Source: Hyaloscypha bicolor E
Taxonomy: Eukaryota > Ascomycota > Leotiomycetes > Helotiales > Hyaloscyphaceae
Assembly: GCF_002865645.1 (NCBI RefSeq)
Contig: NW_020194518.1
Location: 1,983,463-2,047,462 of the forward strand
DNA: 64,000 nt
Direction of reading: 5' to 3'
The notes beneath the pieces were generated by a model, which saw only the letters and a program-made list of their open reading frames with translations, made no database searches and had not been told where the DNA came from. Both the position numbers and the translations under genes were made by a program. Shown one piece after another: positions 1 through 10,630 of the stretch (position 1 is the first letter of the stretch; each line of letters opens with the position of its first letter).

Positions 1-2
1 AG

Positions 3-1169
3 GTCGACAATCATTCCGAAGTTGAATACGAAGAAGAATCCGAGCCAGAAGTCGAAGATGCGACCGCCGAGAAGCACATTGTAGATATCCACAACAAAGA
101 TCAAACCCAAGCCCCAGAAGAAGATGAGATTGACGCAGAATCCGAATTTGAGGACGAGCCTGAAGCCGAAACTTCTGAGCCCGAGAAGCCTTCCGTGAAC
201 GGCAACAGCAAATCCCAGGAGCGCGCCAAAGCCCCGGAAAAAACTAATCAGAAGACTGAAAATCAAGCGAAGCGCGATTCCGGTGTCGATATTGGAACGC
301 CCAAGGAAAATGGCAATTTCAAGCATCAAAGTAATGACGAAGTTCACGCACAGCCCGAAGAAGAGGCCGAGTTGCAGGAACCTGATTCCGATGCCGAGAC
401 CGAGCTTGAAGTGCAGTCAAAAGAGCAGCCTCCCATGACCAGAAACCAGACCGGACTTCCCTCTGGAGCAGAACCTGAGCCCGAGACCGCGGTGCAGACG
501 AGGCAAGAACAACCTGTTGACAAGAACGCGGCAAGAAAAGAGGAAGTGCGAAAGCAGAGAGAGTCATTGAGACAGCAAGAGGCGGAGCTGCAGCCTGAAG
601 TCAACGGGGTGTCTCAGTCTCAACGGCAAGTTCAATCTCAAGAGCAAGGCCAAGGCCAGCTGCAAGCCCAGGGCCAACATCAATCGCAGGGCCAACTTGC
701 AGCTGGCCCGATTCAAGCACAGGGCCAGGTCCAAGGGCAGGGCCAACTGCAAGCTGGAACGAAGGCACGGCCGAGAGAGCAAGGGCCATTGGTGCAGCAG
801 CAGCAGCGTGAGCCTCAGCCTTTGGTAAAGCAGCAGCCGCGCCCAGTTCAGACTCAACCTCAACGACAAGCCCAACCCAAGCCGCAATACCTCGACCAAA
901 CTCAGCAAGCCCTTCCCATTGTCCAGCAACAACAGCAACAGCAACAGCAACAACCACAGCAAAATCAGCAACTCCAGTCTGACAATCCCTACGGCCCACG
1001 AGCGGAAGGGTACAGAACCTACGCGATCCGCGAGTCTAGGATCAAGGATCGGCCGGTGAAGAAGGATGCTAAGCCGAGTGCGATGAGTATCAAAATTGAG
1101 CTGGATTTGGAGGTGGAGGTGGATCTTTATGCGCGGGTTAAGGGTGATGTTACGATTGGGTTGATGTGA
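3..1169 (+). CDS. Gln/Glu-rich low-complexity protein, 5' partial
   Basis: The reading frame is open from the left edge to a TGA, so 388 residues of the C-terminal part are visible and the true start lies outside the window. The first ~130 residues are strongly acidic (runs of Glu and Asp). The middle is Gln-rich, with GQ/QGQ repeats and an uninterrupted Gln tract near bases 925-960. The last ~25 residues change character to alternating hydrophobic and charged (IELDLEVEVDLYARVKGDV). From memory, tails of this kind recur at the C-terminus of many otherwise disordered ascomycete proteins; I have not verified this. No enzymatic domain is visible. I do not recognise a function. A gene is likely because the frame is long, acidic/Gln bias is consistent and the tail is well formed. 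Antisense frames here are shadows. Confidence 0.75.
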   Translation, partial: VDNHSEVEYEEESEPEVEDATAEKHIVDIHNKDQTQAPEEDEIDAESEFEDEPEAETSEPEKPSVNGNSKSQERAKAPEKTNQKTENQAKRDSGVDIGTPKENGNFKHQSNDEVHAQPEEEAELQEPDSDAETELEVQSKEQPPMTRNQTGLPSGAEPEPETAVQTRQEQPVDKNAARKEEVRKQRESLRQQEAELQPEVNGVSQSQRQVQSQEQGQGQLQAQGQHQSQGQLAAGPIQAQGQVQGQGQLQAGTKARPREQGPLVQQQQREPQPLVKQQPRPVQTQPQRQAQPKPQYLDQTQQALPIVQQQQQQQQQQPQQNQQLQSDNPYGPRAEGYRTYAIRESRIKDRPVKKDAKPSAMSIKIELDLEVEVDLYARVKGDVTIGLM

Positions 1170-1371
1170 TGTGTGGCGAGCTTTCTTTTGGTTATGGAGG
1201 AAGGAGGGAAATGAGGAGAATGGGAAAATTGCCGTAAACATATTTTGATTGTATTATAAAGCTGCTCGTACAGATATGGGAAACACTACCTCCTATCATC
1301 CAAATCATGCGTAGAATCCAGAACTACTCATTACTCTCCTAGATTGCACTTGGGTCACGAAGTCTGTGGAA

Positions 1372-2571
1372 CTAACGCCCACCAGGGTGTCCATGTCTGT
1401 GTCGATGCCCCATCTCGCTTGATGGCGAAGCTGCCATTTCGCTTGAACTTGAAGCGGCTGCTGATTCCGTCGTAGTTGTCGTCGTGAAATAAGTTGGGGC
1501 TGCTTCAGATGTCATTGCTCCAGAAATCGCAGAGCTTGTGGAAGGGTCATCCAGAGTGATAGTTGTCACGACAGAAATGGTCACAATTGAGGTCTCCGTC
1601 GTGACAGTGCAGATGGCAGATTCGCTCGAGGAGGATGTTTGAGCTGGGCCGGAGGGAGTTGTAGTGGTGAGAGAGCCATCGTTGGTAGCTGTTGTTTGAG
1701 CGCCTGGTGAGGAGGTTGGGGAGGAAGTTCCGGTCACGACGCAAGAGCAGGCTGAAGAGATGCGGGTTGGATCGTTGTGGCATTGGGAAACCAAGTCAGG
1801 GAGTCCAGTAGTTGCGGTATTGAGCCCGGTGGTATACGTGGCACAGAAGCCAGTCGCTTCTGGATGGCGGATGAAATGGCGGAGGCAGTTGTCATGCTGG
1901 CAATCGAGGATTGGCGGAGTGGGAGTAGAGGTGGGAACGCCGGTTGCTACACAAGAGCAGGCGGAGGAGATGCGAGTCGGATCGCTCTGGCATTGGGATA
2001 CCAAGTCGGGAAGTCCGGTAGTCGCAGTGTTGAGTTCGGTAGTGTAAGTTGCACAGAATCCACTCACATCTGGGTGGCGGATAAAGTGGCGAAGGCAGTT
2101 ATCGGGCTGGCAATCCATGAGTGGTGATGCAGGGATGGGGGTGGGTAGAGCCGCTCCCGGAGTTGTGGGGGCGGCGTTCAGGGAGGTTGTGTGGTTGTGA
2201 TGACGGCGGTGGTGAGATGAAAGGGAGCTGCTCGTCTGCTCGGCTGAGCTCGCCGATGTTACGGCTGCTGAGCTAGTCGGAATCATGTTCGATGAGGCGG
2301 CTGCCGTGGCGGTCGAATTCATGGACCATGAGACAGTAGAATTGTGATGGTGGTAATGGCTGTGGTGCCGATTGGAGGAAATAGATGTAGGACTCGAGGT
2401 CTCCATGGCTGAAGTGGCTGAAGCTGAGGAGAGAACAGAGCAAGGAGCAGTTTCCCTGGCTGTTGAGGTGACAGTCATCACGCAAGAGGCAGGGCATGTT
2501 TTGGGCCACGCTGCTGCAAATGGCGAAAATGCCATGGCAGCGAGCGCCAACGTTCGGATACAAGGGGACAT
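1372..2571 (-). CDS. Secreted Ser/Thr/His-rich protein with duplicated six-Cys module
   Basis: The protein has 399 residues, starting at the ATG at 2571. This start is chosen because it gives a clean signal peptide (MSPCIRTLALAAMAFSPFAA, cleavage near residue 21); the frame extends further upstream without it. After the signal comes a Ser/Thr-rich stretch with His clusters (YHHH, HHRRHHNH). Two nearly identical modules follow at residues ~153-208 and ~223-278. Each has six cysteines, a DCQxDNCLRHFIRHP opening and a SSACSC ending. A Ser/Thr-rich tail ends in a His/Arg-rich GHRHRHGHPGGR. There is no C-terminal hydrophobic stretch, so no GPI anchor signal. DNCLR...SSACSC modules are known in extracellular fungal proteins of unknown role. 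The His clusters could bind metal; that is inference. Confidence 0.75.
   Translation of the reverse strand: MSPCIRTLALAAMAFSPFAAAWPKTCPASCVMTVTSTARETAPCSVLSSASATSAMETSSPTSISSNRHHSHYHHHNSTVSWSMNSTATAAASSNMIPTSSAAVTSASSAEQTSSSLSSHHRRHHNHTTSLNAAPTTPGAALPTPIPASPLMDCQPDNCLRHFIRHPDVSGFCATYTTELNTATTGLPDLVSQCQSDPTRISSACSCVATGVPTSTPTPPILDCQHDNCLRHFIRHPEATGFCATYTTGLNTATTGLPDLVSQCHNDPTRISSACSCVVTGTSSPTSSPGAQTTATNDGSLTTTTPSGPAQTSSSSESAICTVTTETSIVTISVVTTITLDDPSTSSAISGAMTSEAAPTYFTTTTTTESAAASSSSEMAASPSSEMGHRHRHGHPGGR
1738..2115 (-). repeat. Tandem duplication of a 56-residue six-Cys module (210-bp period)
   Basis: Module 1 occupies 1948-2115 and module 2 occupies 1738-1905. They align without gaps, and most differences fall in third codon positions. 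This suggests the duplication is old enough to accumulate silent changes while the protein sequence was kept. Confidence 0.8.
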
Positions 2572-3786
2572 TATGGATAGGATATAGTTATTGAGAGAGA
2601 TATGTATTATGATTGTCAGGAATACCGAAGAGCTGCGGCGGACAGAGAACGAAGACCGCCTGAAGGTAGAGAATGGATGTGATGATGCGAATGACCCGAC
2701 TCTTTGCTGATGCGATTGTAGCAACGATTGCGGCCACTACTTATAAGACTGCATCTTGGATGGAGGTAGGAGGCTCTCGCAGGGGAAGGGTATAATACCC
2801 TCTACGATATATTGTCGGGCCTTGCAGACAGAAGAATGCTCCCAATAACTTCTGGATCAGCACTTCTGCCTTGCGGAGAAATATAGGTAGAGTGAATAAG
2901 AAATATACCACCACCACGCCTCCTGAGACCAGAGGGGTTGTCTTGATGTGTGCCAAGATCGACGGAGCAAGGGGTAAAGGGGGACGGTACAGCTGGTAGG
3001 AGCTGCTACCCAGCAGGATTTAACGTGAAATGGCACATCAAATGAGTTGGATATGCCAAGCAGAAGACGCGATAACGGTCAGGGTAGTAAACAGTTCCGG
3101 CTAGGGGCCGACTCGAGAAAGATGAATGTCATCACGTGATAATCACAACCCTCCATCTTGAGCGTTTTGCAATAATGTCCCCGGAAACGATGCTGCAGGT
3201 TGGATTGCAAGAAGCAAGTGCCAACGGAGGGGTTTGTCTAGAAGTCTCAGCCAATGCTCAGGGGTTATTGATGTGTGGAAAGCTCTTGAAGAAATTTGGG
3301 CCCTCCAATCAGGCTTGGAGTGCGAGTGCACACACAAACTTCTTGCAGCCGCCCTCTCCTCTAAAACAGTTCCAAATCATGGCCTGAACTCAGAGGAATC
3401 AAATTGAAAGGGGGCTAGTTGCATGGCAATACCTCGCGTCGTCAAGGGAGGTGGATGTGCGAGGAGATGGAGATGTTGTCAGTGACGCGAGGCTAAGAAG
3501 TCGTTTCGACCTTTCCGCTTTTGGCGCCGCCTAAAAAGGAATGGGCGGCACTTGCGAGCATCACCACAACAATTGCTCGCCAACCTCACTCACCATGTTT
3601 CTGCATCCCTTTGCGTCTTTTTACCTTGCGTTCTGATTGCAGATATTCCACTCCTTTGCCCCTGCCCCATTGTCTGTCTCTCCTCCATGACGGCCTGAGG
3701 GGACCAGGATCGCCGAGTGCGAGTGTCTAGTGAGCTGGCCAGCCCGTGTCGCACAGCGCCCTCTTTCGATATTCCTCTGCGCCATC
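2572..3786. other. Intergenic, no supported gene
   Basis: This stretch is the upstream region of the secreted protein gene and of the divergent LAMTOR1-like gene. A TCACGTGA palindrome lies at 3131-3138. Short open frames here have no coding character. Confidence 0.5.
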
Positions 3787-4458
3787 ATGGGCGCCTGTTC
3801 TTCCTGCCTTGGCCGAGGCCAGAGTCGCGATCTATCTGACGAGGCAAGTGGCATCTGTCAATTTGGAGCCACGGCGGTGGACTGACAAGTTGTTGTATCA
3901 CAGGACGAGCAGTCTCGATTACTTTTCGACGACCCCCACGGAAATCACTACGGCAGCTTCGGAGACCAAAATGTCGGAATCGTACAAGCAGATCCACAAG
4001 AGGTTCAGCGAGAGACGGAGGCCCTGCAGAAGGTCGTGATGCAAACGTCTAAGTAAGATTTGGTGCCCAAGATGCTGCTTGGGACGGCAGCCCGAAACTC
4101 GCGCATTCCCAGCTGCCCCTACCGTAAACAAGGACTCGACAGCTAATTCGTCCCTCGCAGTCACTTGGTCGATATCTTTGCTATGGTTCCCCAGGCCGCG
4201 CCACCGCCCTCAAGCACCGTGTTTCCTGCTCAGGATGCCAGACTGCTACACTACCAGGACGTTCTCGCAAAGATGTCTACAAACGAAGCGCCAACCGGAC
4301 CCAATCAATTCCCTGCCAAGAACACACAAGACGCCTCCGATGGATGGTTATCGGAAGATGATGAAGTGGAGGAAATGAAGACATTCACGCCTGTCAAGTC
4401 AGAAGGCATAGGGCCGCTGCTGGGAGGATTTGCAGACGGGGATTTGGCCATGGAGTGA
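3787..4458 (+). CDS. LAMTOR1/Ego1-like late endosome/vacuole membrane anchor
   Basis: Exons are 3787-3843, 3904-4052 and 4161-4458, giving 167 residues. The N-terminus MGACSSCLGRG fits N-myristoylation at Gly2 (Ser at position 6) plus palmitoylation at Cys4/Cys7. This is how LAMTOR1/Meh1(Ego1) anchors the Ragulator/EGO complex to the lysosome or vacuole for TORC1 signalling. The conserved core follows: DESRLL-like DEQSRLLFDDPHG, then QRETEALQKVV and NHLVDIFAMVPQ, then an acidic tail. The first intron (60 nt) uses a GC donor (GAG|GCAAGT) with a CTGAC branch site. No GT donor keeps the frame. The second intron (108 nt) is GT-AG and removes an in-frame TAA. The family assignment comes from domain knowledge; the splice model from frame continuity. 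Confidence 0.82.
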
Positions 4459-5494
4459 ACATGGTAATCTATTCCTGCGAGCATGTTTGTGTTCCACGGC
4501 GTTTGGCGTCGTATGGTTGTCACAATATCCTCGACGACGACCAGACCTTCGCCGCACCTTCAGGATGGACAGATGAATATTAGGATTTGACTGGACCAGC
4601 TAAGCGTGATTGACTATGCGCTGTATCCTTCAAACATTCCCTTTTGTCAAAAACGCTTGCTCACTGGCTGCTGAGTCGTTCGCCAGAGCCTATCACATTG
4701 CTCTCCTGCCTTGCAGTCAGGCTTTGACAAGGTCCATTGAGCAGTAGCCACGTTCGCAAATTCCACTTGATCGATGTCTCCTCAGACCTGGCTCATAAAG
4801 AGCAGAGCCTTTCCTGCGTCCCTCTCCGATGCAACTCAAGTCTTCACCAAGTCATTCCGTACATATCACTGCCAGTGCTCACATCTACAGGCAGTCGGGG
4901 TATACCTTGTCCTGGTCTTCGCTGGACGGTCGTGGGCGCTTAGCCGCATATTGAGCCAAAACATCAGCATCATCACCTCCTCCCTCCCACATCCTCTTCC
5001 AACTTAGGTTATATTTGCTTATCTCGCGATGGCAGAATCTCGTCCGATGTTCCCATCTCGTATCCAAGATCCTCGCACTATCCTTCGCGACGACAATCTC
5101 CCACAGCCGCTGGACTGAGGGATTAGCGCCCGGGAATATTGGTCTGCTCACACCGACCCTGTTGGGGGACGTTCTTACTGGATCGATTGATGGCATCCGG
5201 TCTCACGAGTCACATGGAGCTGTCGGAAATATTTCAGGTCGTTTCATCGCTACACTACCACTACCTCGACTGGATGTCATTATCCTACTCGTCCCGAGCC
5301 GTTCCCTGCCTCCCGGCGCCGCAACAGACCCAAAGCCCACCATAAATGAAAGACAAGGAAGAAATGAAGTACTGCAACAAATGAAAGCATGAAACATTCG
5401 CCAATGTTCAACCGCCATCGGCTTTTTGTCTTGGCGTTCTTCTGAAGCACAATCAGCATCATTACTGGCTCCTTCGGCGCAGTTTACTGGGCAC
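4459..5494. other. Intergenic, no supported gene
   Basis: This is shared 3' flank between the LAMTOR1-like gene and the convergent Cys-rich gene. Open frames are short and on both strands, with no recognisable protein. Confidence 0.5.
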
Positions 5495-5830
5495 TTACCA
5501 GGCCAAGTTGCCTCTCTTCACCTCGCGTTCGTGCAAGAGCCTCTGAATGTCACATTGATAGGCGTAGATATCTTCTTCAGCCTTGGCAATGGAAGCGGTG
5601 CGGCCATGTTCCTTCCTCCAGCGGCGAATTCTGTCTTCCTCCTTGCGGATGGATCTCTCCTTGGTGTCGATCTTGGTGCAGATCTTGCACTTCTCCGCTA
5701 GTTTGTAGCGGTTCATGACCAGTTTCATGCCGCAGGTTTCACCAGTACGGTATTCTTTGGCACAGTGTTGTCGGAAATGTCCCCATTTCCAGCACTGGCA
5801 GGCCATCTCGTTGGCGTCATAGAAGCACAT
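5495..5830 (-). CDS. Small conserved Cys-containing fungal protein
   Basis: The protein has 111 residues, starting at MCFYDANEM. It has a Cys/Trp-rich N-terminal half (CQCWKWGHFRQHC, TGETCG, CKICTKI), which could form a zinc site, and a basic coiled-coil-like C-terminal half (ERSIRKEEDRIRRWRKEHGR). From memory, this layout (MCFYD..., YRTGETCG, CKIC, then a charged helix) is a widespread ascomycete hypothetical-protein family. A probable 80-nt 5' leader intron spans 5840-5919 (GTAAGT donor, CTGAC branch, AACAG acceptor), leaving the ATG ten bases after the acceptor. The stop TAA overlaps a GGTAAGT, so a further 3' exon cannot be excluded. Function unknown. Confidence 0.7.
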   Translation of the reverse strand: MCFYDANEMACQCWKWGHFRQHCAKEYRTGETCGMKLVMNRYKLAEKCKICTKIDTKERSIRKEEDRIRRWRKEHGRTASIAKAEEDIYAYQCDIQRLLHEREVKRGNLAW

Positions 5831-5919
5831 GATGACGATCTGTTGACGGACAACTGTCAGCCTGGTCTCAAAGCAAGGTCTCACATGAAACTTGGCGTCA
5901 CCTTCCGTGGACAACTTAC

Positions 5920-8900
5920 TGGTTGTGGGTGGATGGTACTTTGATGGATGATGTTTGAGTGATGAAGTCTTGGAAGGACTTGGAAGCTTTTGGTATGCCT
6001 TGAGGGTATGGATGTGCGAGATGGAAGCAAAATTGGAAGTTTGAGTGGATGAGGGTGGCTTATTGCTGCTGCTGCTGCTGGAAAGATCATGTCAGAGGGA
6101 GGAATTTCGACGGCTATTTATGCCTCGAGACGATACGGTCCGAGATCAACATCGACGATGCTCTCAGCGACTCGACGCGTTCAACCCCGCTCGAACTACC
6201 CTCCCCGACGTATGCCTGCATCCACCTTCGTCAACTTCAGTCAACAAACAAGCTACGCATGCACTTCGTTTTCAAAGACACATCCATCCATGTTAGGCAC
6301 GAAGCTCCATGTGGTCCATCACAACATTGGCAGTCCTATCAAATGCTTGCCCGCCCCTCGAGTTCTGTCGCACTCCTACGGCCATCACCTTGCTTGGAGA
6401 TGTCGGCCATGCTGGATAATGACAATTGTGTTGATAGGGTGGCAACTCCATGTGGAAACCGCCAACACATCAAAATTCCGCCATCAATCGAGGCCCATGC
6501 ATGCTTTAGGCACATGCAGTCCGCAGAACTTAGGACTCACGTTATTAGCTGTCGATGCATGCTCTCCCTGCTTTTCTGGAACGCCACCGTTAGTTCCGTT
6601 GATAAGTGGAGGACCACAGACCAGGCCTGGTGGCCCTCGCGCTTGATGAAGGCCACGGGACAACACCAAGGCCCCATACCGGCCCCCAGCCGTGATTATT
6701 GTGGAGGGGTCCTTCTCAAGATCTTCAAAGAAATGCCTCAATGGACTTTGTGTTAGCCAACCGGGACCTCTTGGGATGAAGCCGGGCCGCTGTTGTCCTG
6801 GGTCCCGGGAACACCGTGGCAAGAGTCTGCAAGTGGACTTATTAGGGCTTCTGGTGGATTCTATATCCCTGATATTGGGATGTGAAACGGTTGCCAGCTG
6901 CCCGACCATCGAATCATCACATGCCATTGGAGTTTGCTTCGATTCGATCTTTCGATCGTACTGTTCAGATATTGCAAGTGCTATCTGCTATTGGTTTCAT
7001 TCAGTCTCCCTGTGGCCGATGTCATCTTAATGTCTGCTGACTGCTAAGCACGATCGAGAAAGAGATTGATCTTCTGCAACCCACGTCGCCTGCATGCGTT
7101 GGTGAAGAGTCCCTTCAGCATCATACGATTCCATACCCCTCACCAGTCTCAACATTGGACAAGGATAAGATTGATGTGTTGTTCATGATGGCTTCCGGAA
7201 CGCCATCACTCTGCATGAGAACCAACACGAGCTCGAAAGGCTCTTCTGCAGATCTCTGCACCGCCTTGCCACTTGTGACGGTTGTCCTTACCTACGAGAC
7301 CATCTCTTTATCGGCAAGGTGTTAGAATGAAGCTCCCCAATGGGACCCCATTTCCACGTGGCATGCTCACCTTGGTTCTCTTACCTTGATGTCTTATTTG
7401 AAGAGTTTTAAGGCTTGGGTTACATGCAGTCGGTTCAGTATGACAAAATTTCTCATCACAAAACTTTATTTCTGTCATATAAGCCAGTAATGTTTTCGGT
7501 ATCCGAGTTGGAGATCAAAACTCTTGCCTATCAGCCCTGACGCACTTGGTGGCTATGCTCGTGTCATTCTTGGTGCTACTGAACGCCCGGTGATCACTTT
7601 CTCGCTCTCCTATTGCTTAATCAACGGCCTCGACCTTTATGACGGCGACCGTTCTATTGTGGCAAAAGATGTGCAGAGAAATGCAAGTTTCGTCACGCAC
7701 ACCACCGCAGGCTGATAGAGGAGAGAACGTGCATTCGAGACTGAGCCCGGGCAGACCGGGCTGAGATCGACTTGGATCAAGGGCTCAGGAAATTGACCCC
7801 AGACCGACGGTGAGGGCTTCCTCCATACGATGGATGTTACGACAGGCTAGTTAGCGTCGGCAAGTTCTGAAGCACGGTGATGTTGCCTGATGCAAAGCAG
7901 GCCATATGTTGGAGGCAGGAGGAATTGCCCTTAGCCGATGTTTACACACATTTTGGCCCCATTTCCACGGCTGCAGTGGCAAGTTTGAGGTAAACAAGAC
8001 CTGCCTCGCGACCTAGCGAGGCACAGACCGATCAACAAGATTTTGCAGAGCCCCAAACACCTGACTGCGGAGAATAGCAAACATCGTGACAAAAAACAGC
8101 GCTCAGGATTCAACTTTGACGTCTAAAACTGTCGTCGCTGTGTTCCCGACCGTCGGGTCCTTATTCAAACACATGATTGATTAGGTGCGCGGGAGGGACG
8201 GAAGCTCCTCCTACCAGGCTCACGCCTCCACCCAATGGCATGCCAAGACAACCCGGTGAAAATAATAGAGTGTAAGGCTGCACCACGATTTGGCGGTACG
8301 GGCTCCTGATTGGGAGATGCCTCTCGGGAGAGGCGTGACAGAGCCGACAGGTGTCCCGCTGACCGAGATGGGGCGAGTGGTGTCAACAGCAGGATGCGAG
8401 GGGGCTGGTCTGCAGCGTGATTTGGCAGGTCCAGAGGCCCCGTTTTGACGCACATCGCACTCAGAGAGTGTGCCCACTTGTGCAAACCGCGAGTGCTGGC
8501 CTGACCCCGCAGGGTACCGTTGGCCGCCGCCGAAGTGGCCGGCATACATCAGCAGCAGCAGTAGCAGCAGCAGCGGCGGCAGCAACAAGCAAGCAACAGA
8601 GCTACTACGTCCAGGGGCCAGGCCTGCAGGTAGACTTTACAAGTTCGCCGATGCGAGCTGACGGACCTGAGCGCGCCGACGCGGTGCCATGGCGAGCAGA
8701 GCAAGGCCTCACTCATACCATGACCATGTGCGAAGGCAGGGCTGGTAAGTAGCACGGCCGCCGATTGCGACGGGTGGTTGGTCTGCGTTGTCCGCTCGCC
8801 TGCGCGCTGAGTGAAGAAGGTGAGTGAGTTGGCGAGGCCAGAAGCTCGGCCAGCCTTGAAGTTGCGGAGCCAATGAAAAGGGGGTGGTGTTTTGAGGCTC

Positions 8901-9449
8901 GAAGATGTGGACGCGTTGGGGACGGCCACCGTGTTGGGCTGCCGGGGGGGGCATGGATTGCAGATTCGTGTCATGAGGTGACCGCAGTGTCGGATTTGTT
9001 GAAGAAAGAGGGGCGATTACCTTGCATTGTGCCTGAGGAAATCTGAGGTGAGGCTGGTGGGTAGGTTTTCGCATTGAGCACGTCGTTGGGCCCCAATCAG
9101 GGGGTACACGTGACTTGGGATGAAAGCAATGATGAAATATCAGAACTGGATTCGAGTTTAGAGAACGACGACTTTTTCTGACCCTGTACCGGACTATAGT
9201 AATGGAAATGAATAAAGAATTATTTTTGTTATGTTGTGATCAACTGTTTCAGTGCAGTTTGCTCGTTCGTCAAATGTCTCAATTGGCGATACGCGAAGCT
9301 CTAGACCCCACTAAGGGGGCAACGACACCTCATCCCTCCTCCTTGCAACCCAACTCCCTCTCTCTCTTTCTCTCTCGCAAGCCAGCTCAACACCACAAAC
9401 GCACCAACGCCATGCCCATCTAAACGCCATCACATCCCATCCTATCACG
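5920..9449. other. 3.5-kb stretch without a supported gene
   Basis: This stretch contains trinucleotide tracts (CTG near 6063-6080; CAG near 8549-8575), a CT-rich stretch at 9355-9375 just before the F-box gene, and several frames of 100-235 codons. None of these frames has domain content, consistent composition or plausible splice structure. I see no tRNA. Confidence 0.45.
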
Positions 9450-10184
9450 ATGTCAAACCCAACCCAGTCTCTTCCGCAACCAACCACAACGACCCCGCCG
9501 CAGCCCCCACCGCAACCCGCCCCACCCTCTCTTCCCCACCTCCCCTCCGAACTCCTCCTGCACATCCTCACCTACCTCGACATCCCCGATCTCCTCCCCC
9601 TCTCGCGGACCTCGCACCTTTTCCGGCACCTAACCCTCGATCCGCTGCTGCACTCTTTCCGCCTCGCCCGCGCTTCTGCGATCCTGAACCACGACATCCC
9701 GCTGCGTCCACGCCTGGCGGATCTCATGAACAGGTCGATCTATGTCACGCGGACTACGATGGTGGCGAGGAATCTGGGGCGGAAGTTGGTGGGGATCAAG
9801 TTGAATAGGAAGTTGGGGAGTCGGCCGAGCGTGGAGGAGCTTGTTGGGTGGGGAGTGCTGCCGGGGGAGTGCTACCATAAGGGAGGGAAAGGCGGGCTGG
9901 CGCCGGGACTTGTAGAGACAAAGAGGAGGGTGGAAAGGGAACGTGTGAGGGATTTTTTGAGGGGGTGGGTTGAGGAGTGGAGGAGGAAGGGGAGTGAGAT
10001 ACGGGGGGGAGGGGAAGAGAAAGTTGAGGTTAGGAGGATGGCGAGGAGGTTTGCGAGGAAGGATACTAAAGAGCAGCCACGGTGGGGACGCAGGGTCGAG
10101 ATTAGAGAGGCCCCGGCGAGGGCGAAGGTGCTAGGTTTGAGGAGGTTTTGGGAGAAGGTAGGGAGGGAGGGGATTGCGGGTTGA
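9450..10184 (+). CDS. F-box protein with an RPEL-like repeat
   Basis: This is a single exon of 244 residues. A Pro/Gln-rich leader (1-27) precedes an F-box at ~28-69 (LPSELLLHILTYLDIPDLLP). Residues ~115-142 carry KLNRKLGSRPSVEELVGWG, which matches the RPEL-type core (RPxxEEL followed by a hydrophobic position and L). The C-terminal half is very Arg/Glu-rich. F-box proteins recruit substrates to SCF ubiquitin ligases. The RPEL motif binds G-actin in animals, but here only the motif resemblance is seen. This protein is not a member of the larger F-box-like family found elsewhere in the window. Codon usage shifts from C-rich to G-rich across the gene, mirroring Pro versus Arg/Gly content. Confidence 0.75.
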   Translation: MSNPTQSLPQPTTTTPPQPPPQPAPPSLPHLPSELLLHILTYLDIPDLLPLSRTSHLFRHLTLDPLLHSFRLARASAILNHDIPLRPRLADLMNRSIYVTRTTMVARNLGRKLVGIKLNRKLGSRPSVEELVGWGVLPGECYHKGGKGGLAPGLVETKRRVERERVRDFLRGWVEEWRRKGSEIRGGGEEKVEVRRMARRFARKDTKEQPRWGRRVEIREAPARAKVLGLRRFWEKVGREGIAG

Positions 10185-10630
10185 CGTGCCACTGGGAGGG
10201 CCATATGGAAAGGACATCAAACACACATGGATGCATACGGTGTTGGGGATATCTGACGTTGCATCTGTGATTACCATAGATGTATGGGAGGCTGTGTCGT
10301 GATGGGGGTACCTGCTGCTTTGGGAACAGCATTGCTGTACGGCAGAATGTACGTCGATAGACATGCTGCTGCTGCTGCTGCTTGAGAGAACACCATGGCC
10401 TCTCTCTTAAGCAAATGATGTCAGCGTCAAGTTGGCCAATTTTTTTAAACTTCGTCTTATTAAAGCCTCTTGTTAGATGCCTAGCCTCGAGATCCGGTCA
10501 GGTGACCACGATCAATTGCAATCCTAGTATCGCCAAAATTTGACCCCAAATCCGCAACTTCATCAATCCACCAACACAACGCAGAACCGCCAGCAATCGG
10601 GCTGGTGCTCATTGAGCTCCAACTCGTGGC
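10185..10630. other. Intergenic with a short CTG tract
   Basis: A (CTG)n tract of about six units lies at 10364-10381. Nothing else is recognisable. Confidence 0.4.

Noticed and set aside
564..1241. Minus-strand 225-codon Leu-rich frame
   Set aside because: Exact antisense shadow of the Gln-rich gene: CAG/CAA read in reverse gives Leu.
6049..6756. Plus-strand 235-codon frame starting MRVAYCCCCCW
   Set aside because: The Cys run is a CTG triplet tract; no protein-like pattern, overlapping frames on both strands are equally long.
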